A DNA stretch of 42,285 bases. Origin: a virus. The notes under the pieces are model-generated. The model worked only from the letters and a program-made list of their open reading frames with translations, did no database searches and was not told the DNA's origin. The DNA lies in the IMG/VR virus record IMGVR_UViG_3300025286_000035, positions 1-42,285 of that record. One strand, given 5' to 3'. Below are positions 30,803-39,238 of this stretch, in pieces. Position numbers and translations under genes: made by a program. Positions within the stretch are counted from its first letter, which is position 1. Every line of letters starts with the position of its first letter.

Positions 30803-30985
30803 ATGTTTGAATGCCCGACGTGCGGTGCCCTTATGGAGGGCTCATGCAAGTATCGTGGTGGCAGGAAGCACGTAAAGAAATGCGAAGCTGCAACACCCGC
30901 GCAACGCAAATACTACAAGAGGACAGGGCACTGGCCCAAGAAAGGGAGGACAATTGCAGGCGATAGAAGCGAAGTATCAGTGTGA
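30803..30985 (+). CDS. Small zinc-binding protein, 60 residues
   Basis: It begins MFECPTCGALMEG and has CKYRGGRKHVKKCEA, so two Cys and then His/Cys could bind zinc. The C-terminus is basic (RKYYKRTGHWPKKGR). It overlaps the next gene, whose ribosome binding site lies inside this frame. Confidence 0.6.
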   Translation: MFECPTCGALMEGSCKYRGGRKHVKKCEAATPAQRKYYKRTGHWPKKGRTIAGDRSEVSV

Positions 30986-31259
30986 CAACTGTAAGCGAAT
31001 AACCTACATTCAACAGGGGAGGACGCCCACTGGGTGGCACTCCCTGAAACTCTGGAACGACAGTGATGAACCATCAGACCCACAAGATATCTGCGACAGT
31101 TGTTCGCAGGCGTTACTTCAAGTCATCGGAAGAAGAAAAAGCATTGAACGCGGAAGCTTCAACGAGCCCCCCATGCAACACCACCCCAAGTCACCGGAGC
31201 AGTGTGACGCGCAAGCAAAAAGCTTTGCCGCCAGAATGGCCAGCACCACCACCGACTGA
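30954..31259 (+). CDS. Zinc-ribbon-like small protein, last gene of the plus arm
   Basis: I place the start at TTG 30954, seven bases after GGGAGGA. The 101-residue product has CDNCKRITYIQQGRTPTGWH and ICDSCSQALLQVI, a four-Cys ribbon. The C-terminal half is Ser/Thr/Pro-rich and probably disordered. It ends 91 bases before the convergent minus-strand gene, and I see no clear terminator in that gap. Confidence 0.55.
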   Translation: MQAIEAKYQCDNCKRITYIQQGRTPTGWHSLKLWNDSDEPSDPQDICDSCSQALLQVIGRRKSIERGSFNEPPMQHHPKSPEQCDAQAKSFAARMASTTTD

Positions 31260-31350
31260 GGAGGTGTAGATGCTTCCGTCAGCCATTCATGCGGATTCAA
31301 CCCGTTCTCTTGCGTCGAGCGTAACTGCTGATTGTTCCTCATGTTCCCTG

Positions 31351-31857
31351 TTAACCTTCTCTGCTGTTAAACGGTTTTCGGAGAGTTGAATCTTCCAGCG
31401 GCTTAGGTTTACGGACAGAAAGGTTTACACTTGGAGTCAGATGTAGACCTTTTGCTCCCGCCGCTTCGAGGGTCGCAACCAGCGCCTCGGCTTCTGACCA
31501 GCAGTCCTTTGTGGCGTCCATCACCCACTTGTTATGCGAGCGCAGCTTACTTGGCTCAACACACCACCTGGTTTCGCCGTTAGGAAGTCCGTCGCCAATG
31601 CAACTCAGCCCGGTGTCGCCTACGACACCCCGTACCAATGCCAGCAGGCATCCCAGCGTGGCGGGGTCGGTGAGGTCTGGGATAAGCTGAATATCTCGCG
31701 GGTCAAAACTAATTCCGCTCAGGTCGACATAGTCTCCACTGAAACTAAGAACCCTGCCGCACCCAAAACCATCTGCCTCCTCAAGGGCCATGCCATCCAT
31801 CACACGCCAGCCCTCACAGGCCACTACTCGTCGTGCTATTTGTTCCATGTCGATCAT
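31351..31857 (-). CDS. Hypothetical protein, last gene of the minus arm
   Basis: The 168-residue protein begins MIDMEQIARRVVACEGWRVM and has LLALVRGVVGDTGLSC and CWSEAEALVATLEAAG. Similar small proteins that begin with such a phrase occur near replication genes of phages; their role is unknown. It overlaps the upstream gene by four bases (ATGA). The C-terminus is basic with Pro-rich linkers. Confidence 0.6.
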   Translation of the reverse strand: MIDMEQIARRVVACEGWRVMDGMALEEADGFGCGRVLSFSGDYVDLSGISFDPRDIQLIPDLTDPATLGCLLALVRGVVGDTGLSCIGDGLPNGETRWCVEPSKLRSHNKWVMDATKDCWSEAEALVATLEAAGAKGLHLTPSVNLSVRKPKPLEDSTLRKPFNSREG

Positions 31858-32129
31858 AATGTCTCCCCCTCTCGGTTGTCGTCGTCCACATCCACATCGC
31901 TCTCGTCGAGGACCTGCACAAAGATGTGCGTGCCTTCCTTCTTGGGGTCGATGTGCAGGGTGGCCCAGTGCTCGATTGCCTCGCAGACCATCTCTGTGAG
32001 CCGGTCATCGCCATTACCATCGATCAGCGCCTCTCCGTCTGGGACGTAAGCGTCCCAGTGAACGCGCACAGTGCCGCTGCACGTTGGATCAATGGTCTTC
32101 TGCATGTCGTATAGGTTGCTGAATTTCAT
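31854..32129 (-). CDS. Small acidic hypothetical protein, 91 residues
   Basis: The start at ATG 32129 follows GGGAGGAACC and is preferred to an earlier in-frame start at 32159. The protein has MKFSNLYDMQKTIDP, VRVHWDAYVPDG and MVCEAIEHWATLHIDPKK and ends in Asp/Glu-rich sequence (DVDVDDDN). It lies after the primase-helicase and may be a replication accessory; no family recognised. Confidence 0.55.
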   Translation of the reverse strand: MKFSNLYDMQKTIDPTCSGTVRVHWDAYVPDGEALIDGNGDDRLTEMVCEAIEHWATLHIDPKKEGTHIFVQVLDESDVDVDDDNREGETL

Positions 32130-32186
32130 GGTTCCTCCCGGACTGTTAAACTTTCTCACCGCTGTTCAAGTCGTGATGCCCCAGCG

Positions 32187-34481
32187 CTACTGCATTAGCG
32201 CCAGGTTCTTCTTCCCACCCATAGGCAGGCCAGTGACGCCCCGCCTCCTGCTTCCTCCCATGGGGAAACTGGTATGAGCTTCCGTACCCTTGATGGTCTT
32301 GAAGATAGCGCCCCGTAGCTGCGGCCAGCGCACGGGGTAGCTGATGCCGTGTTGGTTGCACCAGAACTTATAGACCTCGTGAAGATGGCTGCTCGACATG
32401 AAGCCAGACCTTGCGTCAGTGAACGGGCCGTGCCTCTTCTCACCAAGGGCTGCTTCCCAGTCCTTCATGATGGCGGTCAAGCCGATGTCCATGATTGCCT
32501 CTGCGAACTGTATTTCGCTTGGCTTTGACTGATCCAAGAGCAGCGCCCGGTCTGGGTTGTTGAACGGTGCCGCAAGGTCACGCTCTATTGTCCTGTCCAA
32601 GAGCATGTGCAGGAAGTGTCTCGCACCAGGCCACCCGTGGTTCCGCTCAGTAATCATTGTGGAGATAACACCTGGATCCAGCTTGCTGTCCTGGTGGAAC
32701 ACGTTATACCTGCGGTCGCCGGGCTCCAGCCTAATCGGAAGCACGTCGTTGGACAGCATGACCATGTTGAACCATATAGGCACACCGTCCGCCGCCTTGT
32801 GCATGCGGCGCACCTGTATGGTGGGCTCAGTTATCCAGGCCTTCAGCCGGTTCAGTGTCTTCGCATCACGGTAGCCTGAGCAGGCCACCTCGTTGGCCAC
32901 AACCAAAAGAGCAGAGGCAAGCGAGCCAGGCTCGAACTTGTCCTCCATCTGTGACTGCATGATCTCAATCATCATCCGGCCATAGATGGCCTTCATCATA
33001 CCATCCGTACCCCAGAACAAGCCCTTGCCTGTGCCCTGGACACCATGGAATATCAGCGCCGTCTTGTTCCTGCGGGCCCCCTTGCCACGGTACAGGCTCT
33101 GCAACGGCTGCGCTATCCAGTCAAGGCAGTACTCCAACGACTCCGAATCCTCACCACACAGCCAGTGAAGCAGCCACGTATAAGGCGTGCAGTTACCAGG
33201 CTCTGCCTCCAGCGGTAGCCCACGGAACTGGTTGAGCCAGGTGTTACCGCGCTCCACAACAACAGGTTGTGTTGAGTTGGGGTTGAAGACGATGTCACGC
33301 GCAGGGGGTAGCGCCTGAGCCATTCCCTGCGCTTCCTCTATGTCGTAACCTGAGTTGCGCAGTCGCGAGACGAGAGAGGTGCGCCCAGAGCCGTCAAACC
33401 AATGCCCACCCGCCAGGTATGCATAGCGCCCACTGTCCAACTGGTAGAACTTGTAGTGACTACGCGCTGAAGCGTTGAGCAGTGCTACGGCTTCGTTGAT
33501 ACCGTACTTAAACACAGTGTCAGTGAGGTCGGTGTGGTCGGGAAGGATGACCCGCTGTGCGTTCGGAAAGGCACGCGCAGAGCGTTGCCAGTACCGGTCG
33601 CCCGCTGTGTCTGCATCCATGACCAGCACCACGCTGGTTGGTGGGTCGGTGATTAGCTTGGCAGTCTCCTCCCACCAGTTGAGGCTACCAGCGGCACCAC
33701 CCTGCGAGCCTATGATGCCGCCCTCGATGAATCCCTGTTCACGCAGGCACATCAGGAGCAGCGTATCAATCTCACCCTCAGCCACGTAGAGCACCTTGGA
33801 CTTGCATTGAGTTGCTGCTACCGGCGGTGGGTCACCGAACCATACCGGCGAGCCAGAGGGCAGGCCAACGGCTTCGTTGGACAAACGTAAAGACTTGATC
33901 TTGGTCTTACCGAGAGAGACGTACCGCCTGACAGCGGTGACGACACTACCAAACTGGTCGTACAAAGGAACGACTAGCGTGTGGTCTGGGAAAGAGGTCC
34001 AGTAATCAGTCTTCAAGCCGCTGGCCCACCCAATGAATTGTATCGCGTCTTCAGCGAGCGTATCGTCTCGCCACCGACGCTTGAAATATTGGAAGGCCTT
34101 CCTTGATTGTGGTGCTGTGGCCTGTGCCTTCAGCCATGTCTCCTGGATGTCGATGGGCTCGGTGGGGGGCCGCTCCTTCCGCTTCCTCTGCGCCACCCTT
34201 GGCGGCACGTACCGCTCGTTGCCACTGAGGACCTCATGCGTTACAGCTAGCTCCTCAGCCAGACCTATGGCGCTCCAGTTCTGGTCACAGTTGCGGCAGG
34301 TTATGCCGCCTGGATCCTTCGGGCCATCACAGCCAGGAGGGTACACCATAGCAGGACCAGTGTTCCTGCTCTGGTTCTTGTGTTCAATGACAGGGCACGG
34401 AAGGTTGCGGATGGGAGATGTGCCGAGTATCTTCCCGATGGCAGGGTAATCCACCTGCTCAAGTACTTTACGAATGTCCAT
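32187..34481 (-). CDS. Bifunctional primase-helicase (Toprim primase plus D5/SF3-like helicase)
   Basis: The 764-residue protein has a zinc-binding head (C29, H34, C62, C65), then a Toprim primase core with YVAEGEIDTL (about 232) and MDADTAGD (about 288). A C-terminal helicase domain has Walker A FHGVQGTGKG (about 478) and the following LLVVANEVACSGYRD and IWFNMVMLSNDVLP of D5-like/DUF5906 helicases. It would unwind DNA and make primers at the fork. It is the only replication enzyme on the late strand and sits far from the plus-strand recombination genes. The ATG at 34481 has no Shine-Dalgarno. Confidence 0.85.
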   Translation of the reverse strand: MDIRKVLEQVDYPAIGKILGTSPIRNLPCPVIEHKNQSRNTGPAMVYPPGCDGPKDPGGITCRNCDQNWSAIGLAEELAVTHEVLSGNERYVPPRVAQRKRKERPPTEPIDIQETWLKAQATAPQSRKAFQYFKRRWRDDTLAEDAIQFIGWASGLKTDYWTSFPDHTLVVPLYDQFGSVVTAVRRYVSLGKTKIKSLRLSNEAVGLPSGSPVWFGDPPPVAATQCKSKVLYVAEGEIDTLLLMCLREQGFIEGGIIGSQGGAAGSLNWWEETAKLITDPPTSVVLVMDADTAGDRYWQRSARAFPNAQRVILPDHTDLTDTVFKYGINEAVALLNASARSHYKFYQLDSGRYAYLAGGHWFDGSGRTSLVSRLRNSGYDIEEAQGMAQALPPARDIVFNPNSTQPVVVERGNTWLNQFRGLPLEAEPGNCTPYTWLLHWLCGEDSESLEYCLDWIAQPLQSLYRGKGARRNKTALIFHGVQGTGKGLFWGTDGMMKAIYGRMMIEIMQSQMEDKFEPGSLASALLVVANEVACSGYRDAKTLNRLKAWITEPTIQVRRMHKAADGVPIWFNMVMLSNDVLPIRLEPGDRRYNVFHQDSKLDPGVISTMITERNHGWPGARHFLHMLLDRTIERDLAAPFNNPDRALLLDQSKPSEIQFAEAIMDIGLTAIMKDWEAALGEKRHGPFTDARSGFMSSSHLHEVYKFWCNQHGISYPVRWPQLRGAIFKTIKGTEAHTSFPMGGSRRRGVTGLPMGGKKNLALMQ

Positions 34482-34508
34482 TCAGGCAAGGTTGCACGTT
34501 GAAATAAT

Positions 34509-34534
34509 GGTGTCAACAGGAACCTTGTGACACC
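34509..34534. promoter_or_regulatory. 7-bp inverted repeat upstream of the primase-helicase gene
   Basis: GGTGTCA and TGACACC are separated by 12 bases, 28 bases before the start codon. On the minus strand the right arm contains TTGACA, a consensus -35, but no good -10 follows. It may be an operator or leader hairpin giving the gene separate control from the lysis genes. Confidence 0.4.
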
Positions 34535-34554
34535 CAGGTGTACTACAGGGAAAG

Positions 34555-34695
34555 CTAGCGACCTTTGCCGATTCTGCTGGCTAGATTAGCCGCTGCCTGT
34601 GCCCGTGGATTCTTTTTCTTTTTCTTCTTGGCCTTGGCTGCTGCCGCATAGCCTTCTTTGGTATACGGGTAATGCTTCTTTCCTACCTTGGGCAT
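34555..34695 (-). CDS. Small Lys/Ala-rich basic protein, 46 residues
   Basis: ATG 34695 directly follows the stop of the 71-residue gene. The product begins MPKVGKKHYPYTKEGYAAAA and continues with KAKKKKKKNP and RIGKGR. Short proteins with a start like this occur in many phages and may bind DNA or RNA. The Lys run is a likely nucleic-acid-binding segment. Confidence 0.6.
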   Translation of the reverse strand: MPKVGKKHYPYTKEGYAAAAKAKKKKKKNPRAQAAANLASRIGKGR

Positions 34696-34911
34696 CTAGT
34701 CCTCCCGCTCGTCAATGATTTCTGCGGTGTCCGATTCTATACGGGTGATGGTGATGTCTTCGATGACCCTGACCAGCGCCTGCTTTAGACCGTGGCCGAT
34801 GAGGTCAGCGAACGCGCCCAACCAACTGGCCTTGACGTAGGACGGCAGCCGCTTGCGTGCGTGGCTCTCAATGCTCGCGACGAGCAGGTCAACTACCTGC
34901 TCTGGGCTCAT
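34696..34911 (-). CDS. Small hypothetical protein, 71 residues
   Basis: It overlaps the holin-like gene by four bases. The product is helical (VVDLLVASIESHARKRL, SWLGAFADLIGHGLKQALVR) with an acidic end. The middle is moderately hydrophobic but too polar for a clear membrane span. It belongs to the lysis operon by position; function is unknown. Confidence 0.5.
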   Translation of the reverse strand: MSPEQVVDLLVASIESHARKRLPSYVKASWLGAFADLIGHGLKQALVRVIEDITITRIESDTAEIIDERED

Positions 34912-35276
34912 TTGAGGACCTCTTTGCTGACGATGATGGCCTTGTCCTTGCCGTCACATTTCACTGTGATCTTACCCGCTGGCTTAGGCAACTCAGGGTG
35001 CTTGCTGATTACAATGCTCGCCTTGCTGCATAGAACAGGCCCGCAGTTGATTGAACTAAGCGGCAACATGCACAGTATAATAACTGGTAGAGCGCGGCGC
35101 AGGCCGACTGTAAGAGAAACACCAAGCAGTCCGCATAAACTTTCAAACAACTCATCGGGGATTTCATAACCTGTATACACCGGCAGCACTGCCTTTAGGA
35201 TTATAAGAACACCGAGGGCCACCGCTGACTGCACAGTAAGGCTCTGGTGCAAGGGTTTCTTTTCTTTGTCAGTCAT
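34908..35276 (-). CDS. Holin-like membrane protein with an internal lipobox-like site
   Basis: The 122-residue protein has a hydrophobic span at about residues 15-33 (VQSAVALGVLIILKAVLPVY) and a second one near 48-75 (LCGLLGVSLTVGL; ALPVIILCMLPL). Two spans and the position after the spanin-like gene fit a class II-type holin. The second span ends in LPLSSINC, a lipobox-like sequence, followed by a soluble tail. The C-terminal half alone would resemble an outer-membrane spanin (Rz1-like). A fused or dual-start gene is possible. Confidence 0.5.
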   Translation of the reverse strand: MTDKEKKPLHQSLTVQSAVALGVLIILKAVLPVYTGYEIPDELFESLCGLLGVSLTVGLRRALPVIILCMLPLSSINCGPVLCSKASIVISKHPELPKPAGKITVKCDGKDKAIIVSKEVLK

Positions 35277-35590
35277 TACTTCTCCAGCTTCTTCAAGATT
35301 CGGTCCTGGTTTCTAATGATCGTGGTCTGGTTGGTCTCTATGCGGATGACAGTCGCTGTCGTTGAGTCCACCTTCTTCCGTAGTCGGTTGACCTTCTTGT
35401 CAGTAGAGTCGATGCGCTTGTGGATTCGGACATCTTCTTCTTGTAGGTCTACACGCTGTTCTGCCGCGCTCGCATTCTGGTGCTTGGCTTCTGATTTCAT
35501 CTCGCCAAGCTCGATTGAGCCGGTAACTAACCACACCAGCGCACCGATTACACCCACAACGACTGGCCAAAATTTGAGTAACTGCCTCAT
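35276..35590 (-). CDS. Spanin-like (Rz-type) inner-membrane coiled-coil protein
   Basis: The 104-residue protein has an N-terminal span (FWPVVVGVIGALVWLVTG, residues 7-24). A long charged coiled coil follows (EEDVRIHKRIDSTDKKVNRL to the end). This is the architecture of Rz inner-membrane spanins, which link to an outer-membrane lipoprotein and disrupt the outer membrane in lysis. It overlaps the endolysin by four bases and the holin-like gene by one. This supports a Gram-negative host. Confidence 0.6.
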   Translation of the reverse strand: MRQLLKFWPVVVGVIGALVWLVTGSIELGEMKSEAKHQNASAAEQRVDLQEEDVRIHKRIDSTDKKVNRLRKKVDSTTATVIRIETNQTTIIRNQDRILKKLEK

Positions 35591-36390
35591 GCATTCACCT
35601 TTAACTTGTCCAGTGAGCCCGCTTTCATTCGGTTGCGATCACACTTGCCTTCGATTCCAGCCACCTTGCCGCCGCCGGTCCACTGCCACACGTCCCACGC
35701 CCTCCACGGAGCGAGGTTCTTGGTCGGTGCTACGGTCTTTGCAGGTCTGTATTCAGCCCACCATAACGGGAACTCAGCCAAGCGGTCCAGCAATTCCCTG
35801 GACGCCCGTAAGATGCGGCTGGTTGAGGCCCAGCGTGCGGTGTAAATTATCGGCGTGACACCGAGGGCATCCTCGACAGTCGCTGCCCACTCAAGCACCC
35901 ACATCAGATTATAATCGTGGTCGTTCTTCAGCAGGCCCGATTCCAGGTCCAGCGCAGGCACCAAGTCATCTGGTTGGACGGTCCCGTAGCAGTCCAAGAA
36001 GTTCTTGGCTTCACGCCTGGCGTCTTCCATGTTCAGCCGCTGGTAAGTATCTGGTCTGGCGAAGTGATAGCCACCGACAGCGATGCCAGCGCCGCGAGCA
36101 CCATCCAGGTTCTGTTGGCGGCGTTTGTTCTTATGGGTGGTGCCCTCGGAGCACTTCACCCAGGCGAACTTTATCCCGGCGTTGGCCACCCTCTGCCAGT
36201 CCACCACACCCTGGTAGGAGGACACGTCCACACCCTCCAGATGTGCGGGTGCAATGGCCTCGACGTTGTTCCTCGTGGCAGCGTCTAGCGCGCGCCTGGT
36301 GCGCGGACCATATATGCCGTCCACCGGTCCTGGGTTGAAGTGCAAGTCAACAAGAAGTTGCTGCACCTTCCTGATGTCAGACGGGCTCAT
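35587..36390 (-). CDS. Endolysin: peptidoglycan-binding domain plus GH25 muramidase
   Basis: The 267-residue protein has an N-terminal peptidoglycan-binding domain (about 5-45, QQLLVDLHFNPGPVDGIYGP). A GH25 lysozyme domain follows, starting GVDVSSYQGVVDWQ with D55 and carrying the catalytic-type pair PALDLES (D148, E150). The end has WDVWQWTGGG, typical of GH25. It cleaves the glycan chain. No signal peptide is seen, so release would depend on the holin. It overlaps the upstream 37-residue gene by four bases. Confidence 0.9.
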   Translation of the reverse strand: MSPSDIRKVQQLLVDLHFNPGPVDGIYGPRTRRALDAATRNNVEAIAPAHLEGVDVSSYQGVVDWQRVANAGIKFAWVKCSEGTTHKNKRRQQNLDGARGAGIAVGGYHFARPDTYQRLNMEDARREAKNFLDCYGTVQPDDLVPALDLESGLLKNDHDYNLMWVLEWAATVEDALGVTPIIYTARWASTSRILRASRELLDRLAEFPLWWAEYRPAKTVAPTKNLAPWRAWDVWQWTGGGKVAGIEGKCDRNRMKAGSLDKLKVNA

Positions 36391-36500
36391 TTCTTTTTGG
36401 ACGTCTTCTTCTTGGCCTTGGGCTTGGCCTTGGGCTTTGCCTTAGCCTTGGGCTTAGGTGCAGCCTTGGCTCGTCGTCTTCGCGTTATAATAGAGAACAT
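36387..36500 (-). CDS. 37-residue Lys/Ala/Pro-rich histone-H1-like peptide
   Basis: ATG 36500 follows GGAGGTAGGT, a strong site. The product begins MFSIITRRRRAKAAPKPKAK and continues as repeats of KPKAKAK to the end KKKTSKKK. Over half the residues are Lys or Ala, like histone H1 tails or bacterial Hc/AlgP-type repeats. It likely coats or condenses DNA or RNA. It opens the lysis cassette through an ATGA overlap with the endolysin. Confidence 0.6.
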   Translation of the reverse strand: MFSIITRRRRAKAAPKPKAKAKPKAKPKAKKKTSKKK

Positions 36501-36532
36501 ACCTACCTCCTAACCGCTTGTTACAAAACACA

Positions 36533-38629
36533 TCATGGACCACCACCACCGCCGCCGGAATCGTTCAACGTCTCAGCTACCATGAAGTAGTCGGCACCGT
36601 CGCTCACGACGGTTATGCTGTCGTAGTTGTCAGCGAGAGATTTTGTGTTGGCACCATCAATTGTGTCACTGCCGCTTCGGCTTACGGTGATAGCTCCGTC
36701 ACTTGTGCCATCGTCTACCCGCTTGACGCAAAACTGGCTGCCTGCATCGGAGTTCTCTGGCAGAGATATTGTGATTGAACGTGATGCCAGGATTGTGTGA
36801 TCGGCCGATGTCATTGAGTAGCTGGCGGTCTTCCTGGCAGTCTTTACCATCACACCGTTTAGGTGTGTCGGGCTTGCCATTTCAATGAGGCCAGTGCCGT
36901 TACAGGTCAGGGTGATGTCACCGTCCGCACCGTCGGTGATGGTAATGTTTCCAGTAGTCGAGTTGCCTGTCTGAAGCTTTAAATCGTAATCACCGTCAGA
37001 CTGGAGTACGCCAGTGCCATCCGCTGGCCCAACCGCAACAGCGCCCGATCCATTGGGGGTTATACTAATGTTGTTATTGGCACCATCTGTGATGGTTATC
37101 GAACCCGAATTGGTTCCAGAGTTGGTTGCCAACGTAAGGTTGTGGGCACCGTTGGATGAGACGGCGGCACTGGCAGACCCAGTGCCAAGCAAAATGACAC
37201 CCGTGCCCTTCGGCATAATGGTCGCGTCAATGTTTGAGTCGCTAGACCCAATAACCTCAAGGGCTGGGCTACCCCCATTCGCCGCATTAGTCATCGACCA
37301 TGCGTTGGTGGCGCTAGCACTCCCAATAACAAACTCTAACTGCTCATTACCGTTGGCATCAGCAATGAAACCGTCGTCTGCAATCTTGGGTGCGGTCAAC
37401 GTCTTGTTGGTCAACGTATCTGTCGTCGCCTTGCCCACAAGCGTGTCTGTCGCTGACGGCAGTGTAAGCGTTACATCTGCCGTGGACGCCGGTCCGATAA
37501 CTGTTACAGAGTTAGTTCCGTTGTCACTGTCTTCGTAGAAGTTGACATAGCCTGCGCCCGTGTCGCCGTTCTTTACATCGATACCAGCGTTGGCAATCAC
37601 CTCGCCAGTGACTGTAACGTCAGCGGCAAACGTGCAATCACCACCATCGACAATTGTGATTGCATTATCGCCATCGGTGTAACCAATGTTAGCAGTCTGG
37701 ACTTCACCGGATACGCTAATGTCAGCAGCGAAAGTAACATCCTGGGTGTCATCAATAGTAACAGCGGCGGTCAGGGCAGAGCCTGTGTGGGTAGATAGAA
37801 TTAGTTTACCCTTGGTATCATCTGAGCTTCCGCTGTGGCTTCCTTCTACCTGAGCAAGCGTTACGTCTGCGTGATCTTCAAAGATAATCTTAGACTCGCA
37901 GCCACCCGCTGTGTTTTCAGCGGTGCTGTTCTTCAGCGTCACGTATGGCGCTGTGCCTGACATCTGTAATTGGGTGCCGGGAGCAACATCACCAATGCCA
38001 ACATTGCCGGATGGTTTTACTGCAAACGGCAGTGCGCCTGAATTAGCACAGCGGATGCCTATGTAGTCATCAGTGTGAAACATTACTTCGCCACCGGGGT
38101 CACCGCCCGAGTCAACGCCAATCTGAACATTGCCCTGTGATAGGGATGCCTCCGCTCCCGCAAAAGAGCCTATACCAATCACATCTAAGGCTACAGCCGG
38201 TGCCGTTGTGCCGATCCCCACGTTGCCGGATGGCTTCACCGCAAGAGGCAAAGCCCCGGCGTGGGCGCACCGAATGCCGACATAATCATCGGTATGAAAC
38301 ATCAACTCGCCGCCCGGATCGCCGCCTGAATCGACACCTACCTGAACATTGCCCTGTGATAGGGATGCCTCCGCTCCCGCGAAAGAGCCTATACCAATCA
38401 CATCCAATGCGACTGCCGGGCTCGTAGTGCCAATACCAACGTTGCCCTGCGGCTCCACTAATATATCACCCGCAGTGCCGTCTTTGATTGTAATAGAGCC
38501 AGAGTTCGTTCCCTCGTTGGTGTTTAGAATAAGGTCACGAGTGCTCTCGGTGGTGACTGTAAGTGCTGTTGCTGTTTCCGTTGTTTCAACTGGGAAACCT
38601 GCAATGCGTATTCCTGTGCGAACGCTCAT
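36533..38629 (-). CDS. Repeat-rich tail fibre protein
   Basis: The 698-residue protein is rich in Gly, Ser, Thr and Asn with beta-strand repeats such as SGSITITDGAN, GNITITDGADGDITL and the phrase GNVGIGTTSPAVALDVIG common in phage fibres. A 73-residue unit (63-135) is duplicated at 136-208. The C-terminal part (about 590-680) looks like a small beta-sandwich (SMTSADHTILASRSITISLP; QFCVKRVDDGTSDGAITV) and ends in a Gly run. No S74 self-cleaving chaperone was seen. It likely mediates host binding. Confidence 0.7.
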   Translation of the reverse strand: MSVRTGIRIAGFPVETTETATALTVTTESTRDLILNTNEGTNSGSITIKDGTAGDILVEPQGNVGIGTTSPAVALDVIGIGSFAGAEASLSQGNVQVGVDSGGDPGGELMFHTDDYVGIRCAHAGALPLAVKPSGNVGIGTTAPAVALDVIGIGSFAGAEASLSQGNVQIGVDSGGDPGGEVMFHTDDYIGIRCANSGALPFAVKPSGNVGIGDVAPGTQLQMSGTAPYVTLKNSTAENTAGGCESKIIFEDHADVTLAQVEGSHSGSSDDTKGKLILSTHTGSALTAAVTIDDTQDVTFAADISVSGEVQTANIGYTDGDNAITIVDGGDCTFAADVTVTGEVIANAGIDVKNGDTGAGYVNFYEDSDNGTNSVTVIGPASTADVTLTLPSATDTLVGKATTDTLTNKTLTAPKIADDGFIADANGNEQLEFVIGSASATNAWSMTNAANGGSPALEVIGSSDSNIDATIMPKGTGVILLGTGSASAAVSSNGAHNLTLATNSGTNSGSITITDGANNNISITPNGSGAVAVGPADGTGVLQSDGDYDLKLQTGNSTTGNITITDGADGDITLTCNGTGLIEMASPTHLNGVMVKTARKTASYSMTSADHTILASRSITISLPENSDAGSQFCVKRVDDGTSDGAITVSRSGSDTIDGANTKSLADNYDSITVVSDGADYFMVAETLNDSGGGGGGP
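38006..38443 (-). repeat. 219-bp in-frame duplication in the fibre gene
   Basis: Two 219-bp units (38225-38443 and 38006-38224) encode nearly identical 73-residue segments. Blocks of very high DNA identity (for example around 38127-38190 and 38346-38409) alternate with diverged blocks, which suggests gene conversion or selection on only part of the unit. Confidence 0.85.
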
Positions 38630-38638
38630 AGTCTACTC

Positions 38639-39178
38639 CTAGCTATTCTCTTGGGTTCCAGCGGCAAACGTGCCCTCGAATGTACACTGCCCAGACCGGT
38701 ATGCTTTTACTTTAATTGTGGCCGTACCATCAACACCAGCGGCAAGCTTTTCAACCACCTCGAACATCAAACCTTTCCACGCCTGATCAACGATTATCGA
38801 CTGGACACTGAGAGCAGCCATATCATAGCCACCCCCAGACACATAAGCGCCCTCATCAAGAACAATTGCCCCGGATGAGTAGTTGTCCTTGATGTTCAAC
38901 TCAAACTTGGTCCCCGCTGCTGGTACAGATGTCGCTGGCGCAGTGGCCGTATTAGAGTAATCATCGTCTAACCCAAACACGCGCACCATGGGGTCTTGGC
39001 TGCCAAGCGCAATAAAAATCTCCCACGTGTCACATGCATACGCCGGAAGAACCCGGTAGACCTTGCCCGTAGTGACGGTGCATTTTTCCATGTGCGGGGC
39101 AAGCAAGCCTGCCTTCTGGCCGTAGCCGCCTACCTGCGTAATCGCGCTGCTGTCGCCTGGGATACTGATAGTCGCCAT
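38639..39178 (-). CDS. Hypothetical structural protein, beta-rich
   Basis: The 179-residue product begins MATISIPGDSSAITQVGGYG and contains TWEIFIALGSQDPMVRVFGL and SIIVDQAWKGLMFEVVEK. Its beta-rich, Ala/Thr-rich style fits a minor virion protein, like the 177- and 194-residue proteins. AAGGAGTAGATA before ATG 39178 is a strong site. The 60-base gap from the giant gene holds only a 17-codon frame that ends at this site, perhaps a coupling device. Confidence 0.6.
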   Translation of the reverse strand: MATISIPGDSSAITQVGGYGQKAGLLAPHMEKCTVTTGKVYRVLPAYACDTWEIFIALGSQDPMVRVFGLDDDYSNTATAPATSVPAAGTKFELNIKDNYSSGAIVLDEGAYVSGGGYDMAALSVQSIIVDQAWKGLMFEVVEKLAAGVDGTATIKVKAYRSGQCTFEGTFAAGTQENS

Positions 39179-39238
39179 TATCTACTCCTTGGGCCAGTGG
39201 CCGCTCGCTGTGAGGGTAGCATTGATGCACCTCATTTT

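Noticed and set aside
31260-31350. Bidirectional terminator at the convergent junction
   Set aside because: Only weak 4-bp pairings were found, with no T-run; no terminator can be supported.
39182-39235. 17-codon minus-strand frame between the giant gene and the 179-residue gene
   Set aside because: Too short and without its own ribosome binding site; mentioned only as a possible coupling device.
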